Source: Methylobacterium sp. J-048 | GTDB taxonomy: Bacteria; Pseudomonadota; Alphaproteobacteria; Rhizobiales; Beijerinckiaceae | DNA length: 41,621 nt | Reading direction: 5' to 3' | Assembly: GCF_022829515.1 (NCBI RefSeq) | Contig: NZ_JAKSYL010000306.1 | Location: 1 to 41,621 of the forward strand | Part shown: positions 1 through 8,356 of the stretch, piece after piece | Layout of the letters: every line of letters begins with the position of its first letter | How positions within the stretch are numbered: position 1 is the first letter of the stretch | Program-made: the position numbers and the translations under genes | Notes under the pieces: generated by a model | Database searches by the model: none | What the model was told of the DNA's origin: nothing | The model's input: the letters and a program-made list of their open reading frames with translations, nothing else

Positions 1-260
1 ATCACTGTTCACGGATCGTTGATCAAGCCGAAAACGTGTTGTATTTCACACACTTACAACGGTTCAAATCTGAAGAAATTCTAAGCTGGAGCTTTCCGAT
101 CACCCTCTGGTCATGCGCGAGACCAAGCTGCCCCAAAATGGAGCCCGGCCCTGGGCAATTCTTATAATACTAATTGCATTACCCCGAACAACGGAGCCAG
201 GGGCGGAGCTGAAGATCCGCTTCCAAGCGTTGAGTTAATTTCCGCTTCCCACCCTTCACA
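1..260. repeat. Left terminal inverted repeat, 260 bp
   Basis: Positions 1-260 are the reverse complement of 41362-41621. I aligned them end to end and found one mismatch (142 versus 41480) and no gap. Weaker similarity continues inward to about 288 through a GTCCGCTT-type repeat. The repeat reaches the first base of the window and contains no convincing gene. It contains an AT-rich patch around 160-180 within GC-rich DNA. It could be the end of a large transposon or linear molecule, or two opposed copies of a dispersed repeat at which an assembly stopped. Confidence 0.95.
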
Positions 261-422
261 AACCCTTGGAAGGTCCGCTTCCCGGCAGTTTGACGGACGG
301 CGACTGAAGACCGGGCTGGGTGGGTTGTGACCACCTGCTTTTGATCGGAGAGTTGATGCTGCAGACGTTCGACGTCGATCAGACGGCTGGACCACATCTT
401 CGGTCCGTCCGGTCTCCTCTCA
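261..422. other. Intergenic stretch with degenerate GTCCGCTT repeat
   Basis: No gene is seen here. The stretch holds a degenerate copy of the dispersed repeat (GGTCCGCTTCC near 271, then GACCGGGCTGGGTGGG near 310). It ends in the 3' side of the DUF4239 gene. Confidence 0.5.
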
Positions 423-1184
423 TCAGCCTCCGATCGTCTCGATGGCATGGCGCAGCGGTTCGACCGACAAGCGCAGGAGCCCGTCCAACGGCTGATCGAG
501 TTCGAGGACCAGGAACACCGCCCCCGCCACCGACAAGGCGCCACACAGCAGCGCTGCAACTACAATTGCGTTCGCCCGCGCGAACAAGCCGAAGCTCAAG
601 AACATCGCCGCCAGCCACGACACGAGCACAATCAGGAATGCGGGTGGGATCGACCCGCCGGGATCCTGGGTCATGAGCACGCGCGTGGCAGCGATGCCGT
701 CGGCAAGTTGGCCTGCCCGATCCCGGGCAGAACGTTGCCCCTCGCTCTGCACGGTGAGCGCTTGGATGCGGTCCGGAAGACCGAGCAACCGGGCGTCACG
801 CACGGGACGGGCGAGGCTCCCGTCCTCGTTCGGCTCTGCCGCCGCGCGATGTTGCAGTTCGTCGATCAGGGCCGCACGCAACTGGTCACGGATCTCTCGC
901 GCGTCCACGCCGTAGCGGCCAAGCGCGCGGTCGAGCGCGACGACATCGGCGGCGATGCGGCGCAGCTGTCCGCTGCGCTCATCATAGTTCGACTTCGCCG
1001 CGGCGATCATCAGGCCGAGCACCAGCGCGGACAGGGTCGAGAGGAAGGCGGCCACAAGCCGGACGGTGTCGCGGGATTGCCCATCGATCTGCCCGGCCGG
1101 GAGGCGTTGGCCGAGGACGAGGCCGACGAGGCTTGCTGCACCGATGGCCGAGAAGACGATAACCGCGGTCACCAAAGCCCCCAC
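423..1184 (-). CDS. DUF4239 (bestrophin-like) membrane protein
   Basis: This 253-residue integral membrane protein has a hydrophobic helix at the N-terminus (about 5-25), a second at 42-61, a soluble charged middle, and a pair of helices at about 182-230. The order, the ALVLGLMIAAAK segment and the ending LELDQPLDGLLRLS match my memory of DUF4239, a family distantly compared with bestrophin channels whose substrate is unknown. The start is GTG at 1184, preceded by GGAGGA eight bases upstream. It lies 42 bp downstream of the cupin gene on the same strand and may be the last gene of the TetR-monooxygenase-cupin unit. A channel role is inference only. Confidence 0.75.
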   Translation of the reverse strand: MGALVTAVIVFSAIGAASLVGLVLGQRLPAGQIDGQSRDTVRLVAAFLSTLSALVLGLMIAAAKSNYDERSGQLRRIAADVVALDRALGRYGVDAREIRDQLRAALIDELQHRAAAEPNEDGSLARPVRDARLLGLPDRIQALTVQSEGQRSARDRAGQLADGIAATRVLMTQDPGGSIPPAFLIVLVSWLAAMFLSFGLFARANAIVVAALLCGALSVAGAVFLVLELDQPLDGLLRLSVEPLRHAIETIGG

Positions 1185-1226
1185 GAGCCCGTTCCTCCGC
1201 CACTCCGGACCGATCTCGGATGATCC

Positions 1227-1652
1227 TCAGGTCGGCATCACCGGCACGAGGCCGTGGCGCAGCATCACCGCGCGCATGGCCTCGGGGTTGGCATGGCCCC
1301 CGTTCACGAGTGCGGCGGTCTCCTCGAAGTATGCTCGGCCAAGGACGCCAGGCGTTAGGATGCTGAGGAAGACCGCGGCTTGGTCCAAGCGGTTGGCAAA
1401 GCCATGCACGACTCCCCGGGGGATAAAGATGGACGCCCCTGGATCGACGGCGACATCCCGACCGGCGACCGTCCACGTCGTCGTCCCGGATAGGCCGTAA
1501 ACGGTCTCGTCCCAGCTCTCATGGTAGTGAGCGATGGGCATGCCGGCGCCGGGTTGCACGGCGGTCGTGAACAGATCGAGACCGCCGCCAGTCCCCTGGC
1601 CATCTTGGAGGAAGCATAGCTCCAGGCCCCCGAAGCGAATGGGTGTCGGCAT
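1227..1652 (-). CDS. Small cupin-domain protein
   Basis: This 141-residue single-domain beta-barrel protein has the first cupin motif at AHYHESWDE (about residues 41-49), with two histidines and a glutamate to bind a metal. The second motif lies around PRGVVHGFAN. Its length suits a monocupin. Such proteins act as small dioxygenases, isomerases or ligand sensors, and the substrate cannot be read from sequence. The start ATG at 1652 is preceded by a strong GGAGG and lies only 10 bp after the monooxygenase stop, so the two are almost certainly cotranscribed. A role in the same aromatic pathway is inferred. An upstream in-frame ATG at 1670 would overlap the monooxygenase and has no better ribosome site. 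Confidence 0.85.
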   Translation of the reverse strand: MPTPIRFGGLELCFLQDGQGTGGGLDLFTTAVQPGAGMPIAHYHESWDETVYGLSGTTTWTVAGRDVAVDPGASIFIPRGVVHGFANRLDQAAVFLSILTPGVLGRAYFEETAALVNGGHANPEAMRAVMLRHGLVPVMPT

Positions 1653-1662
1653 GGCGGCCTCC

Positions 1663-3174
1663 TCAGGCATGCTGTGCGCGCTTCGCAACTGGCGCTCGGT
1701 CAGCGTGCGTCGCGATCCGGGCGAGATAGGCTGCAATCGCTTCCGGCTTCGCGGCCGAGCAAGCGAGGTAGCCGTCAGGGCGCACAAGGGAGATCGTCCC
1801 CGCGTGCAGCGCCGGTCGAACGTCGGCCTCGACGAGGTCGCCGAACTCGGTGACGATGTCGTCGATCGCCGCGCTCGGTTCCGCGAAGAGAGCGAACTGT
1901 GGCGCCACCCCGGCTCCGACCGGCACCTGTCCGGCGACCGGGGGCACGCGCTCGCCCGGCCGCACGCCCTCGCGCGCACTCGGACCGTTGAGCGGGCTGT
2001 TGGCGTAGTGGATCGCCACCTCCGACATCGTGTCGGCCACGCCGTGCGAGACGCTCGGTAGGCCGAGCAGCAGACGCCCGACCGCGTTGCGAACGCCCTG
2101 CGCAACGGGGTTCTTCAGGGTGGCTACGCTCGTGAGCCGTTCGGCCGCCTTAAGTACCTCGTCGCCGACCGCGCTGCGCTCTGAGCTATAGCTGTCGAGC
2201 AGGGCTTCCTCCGCTCGACCGTGCACCACAAGCGCCAGCTTCCAGGCGAGGTTCACGGCGTCCTGCATACCCGTGTTCATGCCTTGGCCGCCCGCGGGGC
2301 TGTGGACGTGTGCGGCGTCGCCCGCGAGGAAGGCCCGCCCCTGGCGGTAGGCGGCGACCTTGCGGCCGTTGATGCGGAAGCCAGACAGCCAGACCGGGTC
2401 GAACAGCGTCGTGCCGGCGGGGCCACGTCGGTCGACGAGGGCTTGCACCTGTTCGAGCGTCGGCACCGGGGCGGTCTTTGCATCGGTGTAGGGCAGGTCC
2501 CCGATGATGCGGTAGCGGCCGGCCTGGATCGGAAAAATCAGGAGGACGCCGTCACTGTGCCAATGGATCGAAGCGTCCGTGTCGGTACGAGGATAGCCCG
2601 TCATGTGCACGTCGGCGAGGAACCAGTCGCTCAAGAGCGTCTCGCCTGCGAACGGCATGTCGAGCGCGTGGCGCACGGCGCTGTGGGCACCGTCGCAGCC
2701 GACCAGCCAGTCCGCCCAGACCGTCTCCTGCGTGCCATCGGCGCGCTGCAACGTGGCTTCGACGCCATCGGCACCCATCGTGAATGACGTCGCCTGCGTG
2801 CTACGCTCAACGGTGAGACCCTGCTCGACGAGACGCTCCTCCAACAGCCGTTCGGTCTCGGACTGAGGTATGGCCAGCGCGTAGGCATGAACGCTCGGGA
2901 TGGCGTCCATGGCTACGCGACCAACGACTTCGTTGCCGGCCACGAACGTGACCCCCTCGACCTTGAACCCTGCGTCAACGAAGGACGCCGCACCTTGAGT
3001 ACCGCCGCGGTCGAGGAGTTCGAGCGTGCGGCTCCACAGCACCATAGCCTTCGACTTGTCGGTGCGCTGCGCCGCCTGATCGACGATGCGCACGCCGACA
3101 CCGTAGCGTGTCAGCTCGGACGCGAGCGTCATGCCGACGGGGCCGCCGCCGACGATGAGAACGGAAGGCGTCAT
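1663..3174 (-). CDS. FAD-dependent aromatic-ring monooxygenase (PHBH-like)
   Basis: This 503-residue group A flavoprotein monooxygenase would use NAD(P)H, FAD and oxygen to hydroxylate a phenolic or polyketide-like ring in the cytoplasm. Three family motifs are visible: the dinucleotide-binding GGGPVG at residues 9-14, the DG motif in LVGCDGAHSAVR (about 155-165), and the second FAD motif LAGDAAHVHSPAGGQG (about 282-297). The C-terminal thioredoxin-like region after about 400 is typical of the phenol or pentachlorophenol hydroxylase branch. The start ATG at 3174 has GGAGAA upstream. It lies 48 bp downstream of the TetR gene and 10 bp upstream of the cupin, which suggests TetR-controlled expression. 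The substrate is unknown. Confidence 0.9.
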   Translation of the reverse strand: MTPSVLIVGGGPVGMTLASELTRYGVGVRIVDQAAQRTDKSKAMVLWSRTLELLDRGGTQGAASFVDAGFKVEGVTFVAGNEVVGRVAMDAIPSVHAYALAIPQSETERLLEERLVEQGLTVERSTQATSFTMGADGVEATLQRADGTQETVWADWLVGCDGAHSAVRHALDMPFAGETLLSDWFLADVHMTGYPRTDTDASIHWHSDGVLLIFPIQAGRYRIIGDLPYTDAKTAPVPTLEQVQALVDRRGPAGTTLFDPVWLSGFRINGRKVAAYRQGRAFLAGDAAHVHSPAGGQGMNTGMQDAVNLAWKLALVVHGRAEEALLDSYSSERSAVGDEVLKAAERLTSVATLKNPVAQGVRNAVGRLLLGLPSVSHGVADTMSEVAIHYANSPLNGPSAREGVRPGERVPPVAGQVPVGAGVAPQFALFAEPSAAIDDIVTEFGDLVEADVRPALHAGTISLVRPDGYLACSAAKPEAIAAYLARIATHADRAPVAKRAQHA

Positions 3175-3222
3175 GGGCTTCTCCAGATCGCAGTATCGCA
3201 GGAGTGCGCCCTGGGACGACCG

Positions 3223-3780
3223 CTAAGCGGGTCCGGAGCCTCCGACGATGAGGTGCAGCGCGGTCTTGATCATGCCGGCGGCGCGCTGCTTGCCGTCCGG
3301 ACGTCCGGTTGCGAGGCTGACGACGGAGAGCCCCACAGACAGGGCGTGTAGGAACCGAGCTGACTCCTCGGCCACGGGTGAGCCGCTGATGCGGCTGAGG
3401 AACGCCGTCACATGGGAGGCGATACCGTCGACCAGTTCGCCGAAGAGTTGGCGCAGCTGCGGCTCCTCATCGCTGGCCTGAACGAGCGCCATGAGCACGC
3501 GGGTGTTTTCGTAGCGGGTGACGAGTTCGGCGATGGCGCCGGCTGCTTCATCGAGCGTGGTGAGGGAACCCAGCGTGGCATCGACCGCCGCGAGCTGGCG
3601 GTCCACCGCAGCGCGACCGACCGCGGCGAGCAGGTCGAGGCGGGTCGGGTGATAGTAGGTGATGTGGCTCTGGCGCAGGCCGGCGCGGGCAGCGACGCGC
3701 GGCTGGGTGAAGCCGACGTAGCCGTGCTCGCGCAGGGTGGCGAGGCCCGCTTCGAGGATCTGCTGTCTGCGCTCATTCAC
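3223..3780 (-). CDS. TetR-family transcriptional regulator
   Basis: This is a 185-residue one-component regulator. The N-terminal helix-turn-helix is seen as RRQQILEAGLATLREHGY followed by TQPRVAARAGLRQSHITYY, and an all-helical ligand-binding region follows. I chose the GTG at 3780, which gives MNERRQQIL. AAGG lies seven bases upstream, and the other in-frame start (ATG at 3804) falls inside a palindrome that looks like the operator. An ATG at 3840 is also in frame but would give an unusual N-terminal tail. The gene heads the monooxygenase-cupin unit on the same strand, so autorepression relieved by an aromatic ligand is the natural model. This is inference. Confidence 0.85.
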   Translation of the reverse strand: MNERRQQILEAGLATLREHGYVGFTQPRVAARAGLRQSHITYYHPTRLDLLAAVGRAAVDRQLAAVDATLGSLTTLDEAAGAIAELVTRYENTRVLMALVQASDEEPQLRQLFGELVDGIASHVTAFLSRISGSPVAEESARFLHALSVGLSVVSLATGRPDGKQRAAGMIKTALHLIVGGSGPA

Positions 3781-3793
3781 CGACTCGCCTTGG

Positions 3794-3809
3794 TTGGTAG
3801 ACATACCAA
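3794..3809. promoter_or_regulatory. Candidate TetR operator and promoter
   Basis: TTGGTA-GACA-TACCAA is a perfect 6-bp inverted repeat with a 4-bp spacer. It lies directly upstream of the regulator's likely GTG start. On the minus strand a TTGACG hexamer (3834-3829) stands at a plausible -35 distance, so the palindrome would overlap the -10 region and the transcription start. Position and symmetry fit a TetR-family operator controlling its own operon. Confidence 0.55.
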
Positions 3810-4354
3810 ACACCGATCCGCAGTACGACGTCAATGGCATTCCTGCGAGGCATGTACCCGAATGGCGGTGGGCAGGAACAGTTCGTCAGTGCGGTGGATG
3901 AGGTGACAGCGATATTTGCTGAGGAGGAGCGTTCGGACACGTCCCAATGGCCAACTGGGTTGAATGCTGAAGGTCCGCTTCGGGGCGAAAGGCCGAGGTC
4001 CGGTTCCCAACCGGAGCCGAAGTTGCCAGAGGGCTGGCGAACGGTTCCTTTGGAGAAACGCTGACGGCAGCTCAGGCGGCTGGGTTGGGTCGAGATCGGA
4101 AGGGCTGCTCGGGGTGGGTTTCTGCCGATCTGCTTTCGGGCGTCGAGGCAGGAAAGCGGACGTAGTTACTCCGCCCGCTCCCGATCCACCTAGGAGCTCA
4201 GAGGGCCCGATCTGCGGCAACTCGATACGGCTCGACGACATGTTCTGGCAGCAAAGCGACCTTTAGTTCAACGCGCTCTGCCTCGCCTAGGATATGTCTG
4301 CCGTACGATCTACTGCAGGACACGGTCATATTCCTTCCGAACTAGTGAGCCTCT
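3810..4354. other. Intergenic, degenerate dispersed repeats
   Basis: No credible gene is seen. Between about 3965 and 4190 there are several copies of the dispersed repeat in both orientations (GGTCCGCTTCGGGGCG, CTGCTTTCGGGC, GGAAAGCGGACGTAG), separated by CGACCCA-like blocks. From about 4230 the DNA becomes more AT-rich, which marks the edge of the lower-GC Fic-Shedu segment. Confidence 0.5.
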
Positions 4355-4927
4355 TCAGGGCCGGACGTAATCAGAAATACGGTCCCAAGTCAAAACACGT
4401 AATTTTCTATTTGGATAGAAGTATTTCTCCCGCACTCTCAAAGCAGTTCGGGCAGCTGGCAAATTTCCCCCACCCCTGAGCAGGCGCCCAAGCGTTCCTA
4501 TAATCACACCGCCAATGTGGATGTTGTCCTGATCAACGATATTCATGCGTTGACGGAACCGCGCATTTCCAACAGCCTCATCATAGTAATGCAATAATTG
4601 ATTCTCGGCAGCTATAAAATCGCGGGTCGGCTGGCAACGATTTGCGGTGACCGTCTCAAAGAGGTGGCATTGAGGCGCTTTTAGCTCAAATATATAGGCA
4701 TGACGAGAATTTTGATTTGTGTCATCAAGAATATCCGCCGCAATGATGAAGTCAGTGCGTCCAAAGAAATTACGTTCTTCCGTTGCTGCAACTATGCTCG
4801 AGGGATCACCGGGCAGGAGAAGACCAGCAGCGTGAATTAAATACGCTTGACACTCCAATTCCTTATGGTCGACTGGCTCGTCGATGAGCGCACGAAATGA
4901 TGCCCATTCTGCAGTAGTCAACGTCAC
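4355..4927 (-). CDS. Shedu-like (DUF4263-type) PD-(D/E)XK nuclease
   Basis: This 190-residue protein carries a nuclease-like core. FFGRTDFII supplies an aspartate (about D59), YIFELKAP supplies the E-x-K pair (about E81 and K83), ENQLLHYY supplies a conserved glutamine (about Q110), and VLTWDRI closes the domain. This order matches the C-terminal domain of the Shedu anti-phage protein SduA. The large N-terminal sensor region of many Shedu proteins is absent. I start at GTG 4927 because it overlaps the Fic stop as GTGA, which implies translational coupling; a longer in-frame start at 5068 would lie deep inside the Fic gene. GC and codon use are lower than the flanks, suggesting recent acquisition. 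A defence role is inference. Confidence 0.7.
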   Translation of the reverse strand: MTLTTAEWASFRALIDEPVDHKELECQAYLIHAAGLLLPGDPSSIVAATEERNFFGRTDFIIAADILDDTNQNSRHAYIFELKAPQCHLFETVTANRCQPTRDFIAAENQLLHYYDEAVGNARFRQRMNIVDQDNIHIGGVIIGTLGRLLRGGGNLPAARTALRVREKYFYPNRKLRVLTWDRISDYVRP

Positions 4928-6225
4928 GACTTTAAGCTCGCGAGGTGGCGGGTAAGCAGAAGGTCGAATACGTCTCCGGCGGTGCTCGACGTCAGCTCCC
5001 GTCCAAATCGCAGGATGTATAGCGCGCCAACTGCTGACCAACCTTGCGCGGTTGACGCTTCCTCCCACCGTACGACCGGGTGCTCGACGGTCGCAGCAGC
5101 GTTATGCTCCAGCCCAAGTGCGAACTGTTCGCCTGAGAGAGAAAACTGATCGCGTAGAATGATCCCTCTTTGGTGTGCACCTACTTGGACAACTGCCCGA
5201 CTTGAATGTGACGCGAGCAATCTCGGAAAGGCATTGTCATGTTCCCGGTGTCGACGTTCGGCGTCAGCTATCGCCGCCTCAGGCCCAAGTTGCAGTACAA
5301 CATAGTCGTCGATCGTCCAGAGACGTTGCATGACGTCGTCGCCAAACACTGACGATGCAACGGCGTTCCTCCCACCTCGCAATCGCCGCTCGACGATGTC
5401 GTCGATCTGATGGAGTTCGTCCGCAGCGAACGCGGGAAAGGCTTCGAGTTGTCGTTGCAACATAGAACCAACGAGATCGCGAAGATTGGTTAGGTCCACA
5501 TGCCCCGATTTTGCAGTGATATCTGCCCTTGCAAGTGCATCCAAATATTCAGCGCGTCGGTGTAGGAGTTGCTCGGGGATTGTTGGAGTCCCCGGCAGTA
5601 CTCCGCCCAATTTGATATTAAGGACAAGATAACTAAGGGCGCGGGCAGTTCGGCCGTTGCCGTCTACAAAAGGATGGATCCAGTTTAGACGCCAAAGAGC
5701 GAAAGCCGCAAGTTCTAGCGCATCAAGCGTCCCCCATTCCGAATTTATTACATCACACATGCTATCTAGCTCACGGCGGAGCAGATTGGGGGCAGGTGGA
5801 CCAAAGTTGCTGCCGCGAATCGTTACTTCTTCAGTGCGGATGCCACCGGTATCGCCCCGCGTGAGAAGCGCACTGTGCAGAACCTCAATGATTGAAGGAT
5901 CGAGCATAAATTTGGGCGCGCCAGGCTCAGTAAAGCGACGAATCAAATCTAGGGTGGCATCAAACTGTCGAACGGCACCCTCTGCCTCGTGCCGGTGAGT
6001 GACAGAATTCGGCGTGAAGGTTGCTCCGATATTGGTCCCACCTACGTCGGTGATAGCCGGAACCACCACAGACATTGTCGCCCGTGAGAAGCCCTCTCCG
6101 TCGATGTTACCGTTTCCATAAGCGAAACTGATCCGTTGCTCTTGCACCTCATCAAGGTCAATCGCTCGCTGATTTCTTGCGGTGAGCAGACGCGCTACGG
6201 CAGGAATCAGTTCATCTCCGGCCAT
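4924..6225 (-). CDS. Fic-domain protein (AMPylase-like)
   Basis: This 433-residue protein has an intact Fic catalytic motif, HPFVDGNGRTAR, at about residues 184-195. It has the histidine, the phosphate-binding GNGR and the preceding helical core expected of Fic/DOC enzymes. These transfer AMP or another nucleotide group to a hydroxyl on a target protein. I could not identify a clear inhibitory (S/T)xxxE(G/N) helix. About 200 residues follow the Fic core and resemble nothing I recognise. The start ATG at 6225 has AGGA upstream. The stop overlaps the start of the Shedu-like gene by four bases. The segment is clearly less GC-rich than its surroundings. It may be a toxin, or an activator or inhibitor of its nuclease partner. 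Confidence 0.85.
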   Translation of the reverse strand: MAGDELIPAVARLLTARNQRAIDLDEVQEQRISFAYGNGNIDGEGFSRATMSVVVPAITDVGGTNIGATFTPNSVTHRHEAEGAVRQFDATLDLIRRFTEPGAPKFMLDPSIIEVLHSALLTRGDTGGIRTEEVTIRGSNFGPPAPNLLRRELDSMCDVINSEWGTLDALELAAFALWRLNWIHPFVDGNGRTARALSYLVLNIKLGGVLPGTPTIPEQLLHRRAEYLDALARADITAKSGHVDLTNLRDLVGSMLQRQLEAFPAFAADELHQIDDIVERRLRGGRNAVASSVFGDDVMQRLWTIDDYVVLQLGPEAAIADAERRHREHDNAFPRLLASHSSRAVVQVGAHQRGIILRDQFSLSGEQFALGLEHNAAATVEHPVVRWEEASTAQGWSAVGALYILRFGRELTSSTAGDVFDLLLTRHLASLKS

Positions 6226-6666
6226 GTTTGAGCATCCTAAAAGGCCTCTATCGGTCTACCATCGGCGGCAAATTTCGCTGCGTTCATAGGCGAAACGCAG
6301 TTGGCTGGCACCTCGCAATTGCGCAACTGCCAACCAACGTAGCACGCCGTGGTCTAACATGCATCGGGACTGCCTATGGATGCCGCTGTGGCAGCGATTG
6401 ACCGCAACCACAGACTGCACCGAACTCATTGGTCGTTGGATGGACACCGACAACAATGGAGACGCCATGTAGGCTATCGGCCTACCCGCGCCGTAGAGCT
6501 GGGTGGGGCAGGCAACCGATGCACTGGATCGAACGATACGCACGCTGAGCTGAATGGCGGCCTTCGGGAAGAATGCTAATGGTGGCAATTCACCCCGGGC
6601 CGAAGTTGCCGAGCAGTCGACGAGTGTCTGCTTCTGGGATGTGCCAATATTCGTCCGTATGGCGGC
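6226..6666. other. Upstream region of the Fic operon, no clear gene
   Basis: No supportable gene is seen; short open frames on both strands lack ribosome sites and recognisable content. An inverted repeat, GTTGGC at 6300-6305 with GCCAAC at 6329-6334, lies 75-110 bp upstream of the Fic start and could be an operator or hairpin. The right half (about 6590-6660) resembles the dispersed repeat (CCGAAGTTGCCGAGCAG, GTCTGCTTCTGG). Confidence 0.4.
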
Positions 6667-6730
6667 TGGTCAGCCCCCATTGAATTGGTCCGCCCTTTGG
6701 TATGGCTTTTGAGCCTGGAGGACGGACGAG

Positions 6731-7006
6731 ATGGCAAAACACCCGAAGCCCGAGGAGATCGTCGCGAAGCTACGTCAGGCGGACGTGCTGATCTCACAGG
6801 GCCAGAGCGTGGCCGATGCGATCCGCGCGCTCGGTGTGAGTTCGGTGACGTACTACCGGTGGCGACGTGAGTTTGGCGGGCTGAAGTCAGATCAAGTTCG
6901 ACGGATGAAGAGTCTGGAGACCGAGAATGCTCGGCTTCGAAAAGCCATCGCCGATTTGACGCTGGACAAGCTGATCTTGCAGGAGGCGTCCCGGGGAAAC
7001 TTCTGA
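6731..7006 (+). CDS. IS3-family transposase OrfA
   Basis: This 91-residue DNA-binding subunit has a helix-turn-helix (SVADAIRALGVSSVTYYRWR, about residues 33-52) that recognises the IS ends. A leucine-rich coiled coil (about 63-85, LETENARLRKAIADLTLDK) follows and would pair with OrfAB. GGAGG lies seven to ten bases before the ATG. The frame ends at TGA 7004-7006, and orfB continues in the -1 frame, as usual for programmed frameshifting in this family. The gene itself appears intact. Confidence 0.9.
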   Translation: MAKHPKPEEIVAKLRQADVLISQGQSVADAIRALGVSSVTYYRWRREFGGLKSDQVRRMKSLETENARLRKAIADLTLDKLILQEASRGNF

Positions 7007-7933
7007 GCCCTGCGCGCCGACGCGCCTGTGTCGAGCACATCATGCGGACGATGACCGTCTCCGAGCGCCGCGCTTGTCGGGCGCTCGGACAGCATCCCTC
7101 ATCCTGAGCCTGTCGAAGGATCGACACAGCGCAAGGTACCGCGGGGCCGCGATGATGAAGAGGCGCTGACGGCCGATCTCGTGGCGTTGGCCGAGAAGTA
7201 CGGACGCTATGGCTACCGCAAGATCAGCGCATTGCTGAAGGCGGCCGGTTGGTTCGTCAACGACAAGCGCGTCGAGCGCATTTGGCGGCGTGAGGGTCTG
7301 AAGGTCCCAGCTAAGCAGCCCAAGCGGGGGCGGATCTGGGACAACGACGGCTCCTGCGTCCGTCTTCGCCCGGAACATCCCAAACACGTGTGGTCGTATG
7401 ACTTCGTCGAGGCCCGCACGCATGATGGACGCAAGATCCGGATGCTCAACGTGGTCGATGAGTTCACGCACGAATGCCTGGCGATCCGGGTCGCCCGCAA
7501 GCTGAAGGCAACCGACGTCATCGACGTGCTCTCGGATCTGTTCATCCTGCGTGGCGTACCTAGCCATGTCCGTTCGGATAACGGCCCGGAGTTCGTTGCG
7601 AAGATCGTACAAGCTTGGATCACCGGCGTCGGAGCAGAGACGGCCTACATCACGCCAGGCTCACCGTGGGAGAATGGCTACGTCGAAAGCTTCAACGCAC
7701 GGCTTCGCGACGAACTCCTCAACGGCGAGATCTTCTACACACTCAGGGAAGCGCAGGTCGTCATCGAAAGCTGGCGACGTCACTACAACGGCGTGCGCCC
7801 GCATGCATCGCTGAGATACCGGCCGCCGGCCCCGGAGGTGTTCGTGCCAGCCTTCACCGCTTGGCCGGCTGCGCTCGCCCGATCAGCTCCGCCGGCCAAG
7901 CTACCCGTGGCGGAGCGGCCCACCGTGCACTAA
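7003..7933 (+). pseudogene. IS3-family transposase OrfB, disrupted
   Basis: The integrase domain is clear and ends at TAA 7931-7933. It has HKRV-like N-terminal helices, a first catalytic Asp in VWSYDFVEA, a second in VRSDNGPEF, and a final Glu in NGYVESFNARLRDELL. The reading frame is broken near its 5' end. Frame 1 from about 7003 runs to codon CAT 7093-7095. A palindromic 25-base block (7096-7120) containing an in-frame TGA follows. The coding then resumes in frame 2 at 7121 with STQRKVP. An uninterrupted IS3 OrfB would read through this point. Only an internal ATG at 7181 remains, so a functional OrfAB fusion is unlikely. Confidence 0.8.
7096..7120. repeat. Small palindromic REP-like element inside IS3 orfB
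   Basis: The block reads CATCCTGAGCCTGTCGAAGG plus flanking bases. It is an imperfect palindrome (ATCCT...AAGGAT) of a type I recall as a common dispersed short repeat in alphaproteobacteria and related genera. It is absent from the expected orfB reading frame, where about 22 net bases have been added, and it supplies the stop codon that breaks the gene. Confidence 0.6.
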
Positions 7934-7967
7934 CTTTACCCTTGGACCACCTCGTGGGGGCCGATCA

Positions 7968-8356
7968 ACAACAAGGCGGGTGACCTCATCATGTTGAGGG
8001 ATACCTATCGCAAAGAGCGCGCTCACTTCGAGTGTCGTCTGGACGACGGTTTTCTTGGCTTTCACGGTCGCCCGTCCAAGGCTTGGACCATGTTTCGCGA
8101 AGTCGCACAGATCGCGAATGATCCCAAGATCGGGATGCATCGCAGTGACCTGACTGCGATAGCTCGTGTGGTCGGGCTGGCTGTACACCTTCGACGGTAC
8201 GGTGCCGTCGTATGTGCTGAACACGATCTCTGACAGGTGGTTAGTCCAGACACAGCAATTAACTTCAAGACGGATGCTGTCGATATTTTGTCGATATAGA
8301 TTGCGCTCCTCAATGAGGATTTCGAGGTGTTGTCGTGGGGCCAGACCGAAGCTCAT
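7968..8356 (-). pseudogene. Hypothetical protein truncated by the IS
   Basis: A convincing coding frame starts at ATG 8356 and runs about 129 codons to the right end of the IS at 7967. Beyond that it continues only as read-through into IS sequence (stop at 7901). The protein contains the block LGIIRDLCDFAKHGPSLGRA, which I associate loosely with uncharacterised proteobacterial proteins that share an RD(L/V)AD..KH motif. The C-terminal part is missing and I could not find it on the other side of the IS. The function is unknown. Confidence 0.6.

Larger units (their letters stand above)
6667..7967 (+). mobile_element. IS3-family insertion sequence, about 1.3 kb
   Basis: The element is bounded by imperfect terminal inverted repeats. 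The left end starts TGGTCAGCCCCCA and the right end, read inward, starts TGATCGGCCCCCA; both share a TGGTCC block further in. It carries the two overlapping frames orfA and orfB typical of IS3 elements. I see no clear target-site duplication. OrfB is disrupted, so the copy is probably non-autonomous. Its insertion has cut off the gene at 7968-8356. Confidence 0.8.

Noticed and set aside
6376..6579. Plus-strand 67-codon frame upstream of the IS
   Set aside because: No ribosome site, His/Arg-rich composition and no recognisable motif; not separable from chance.
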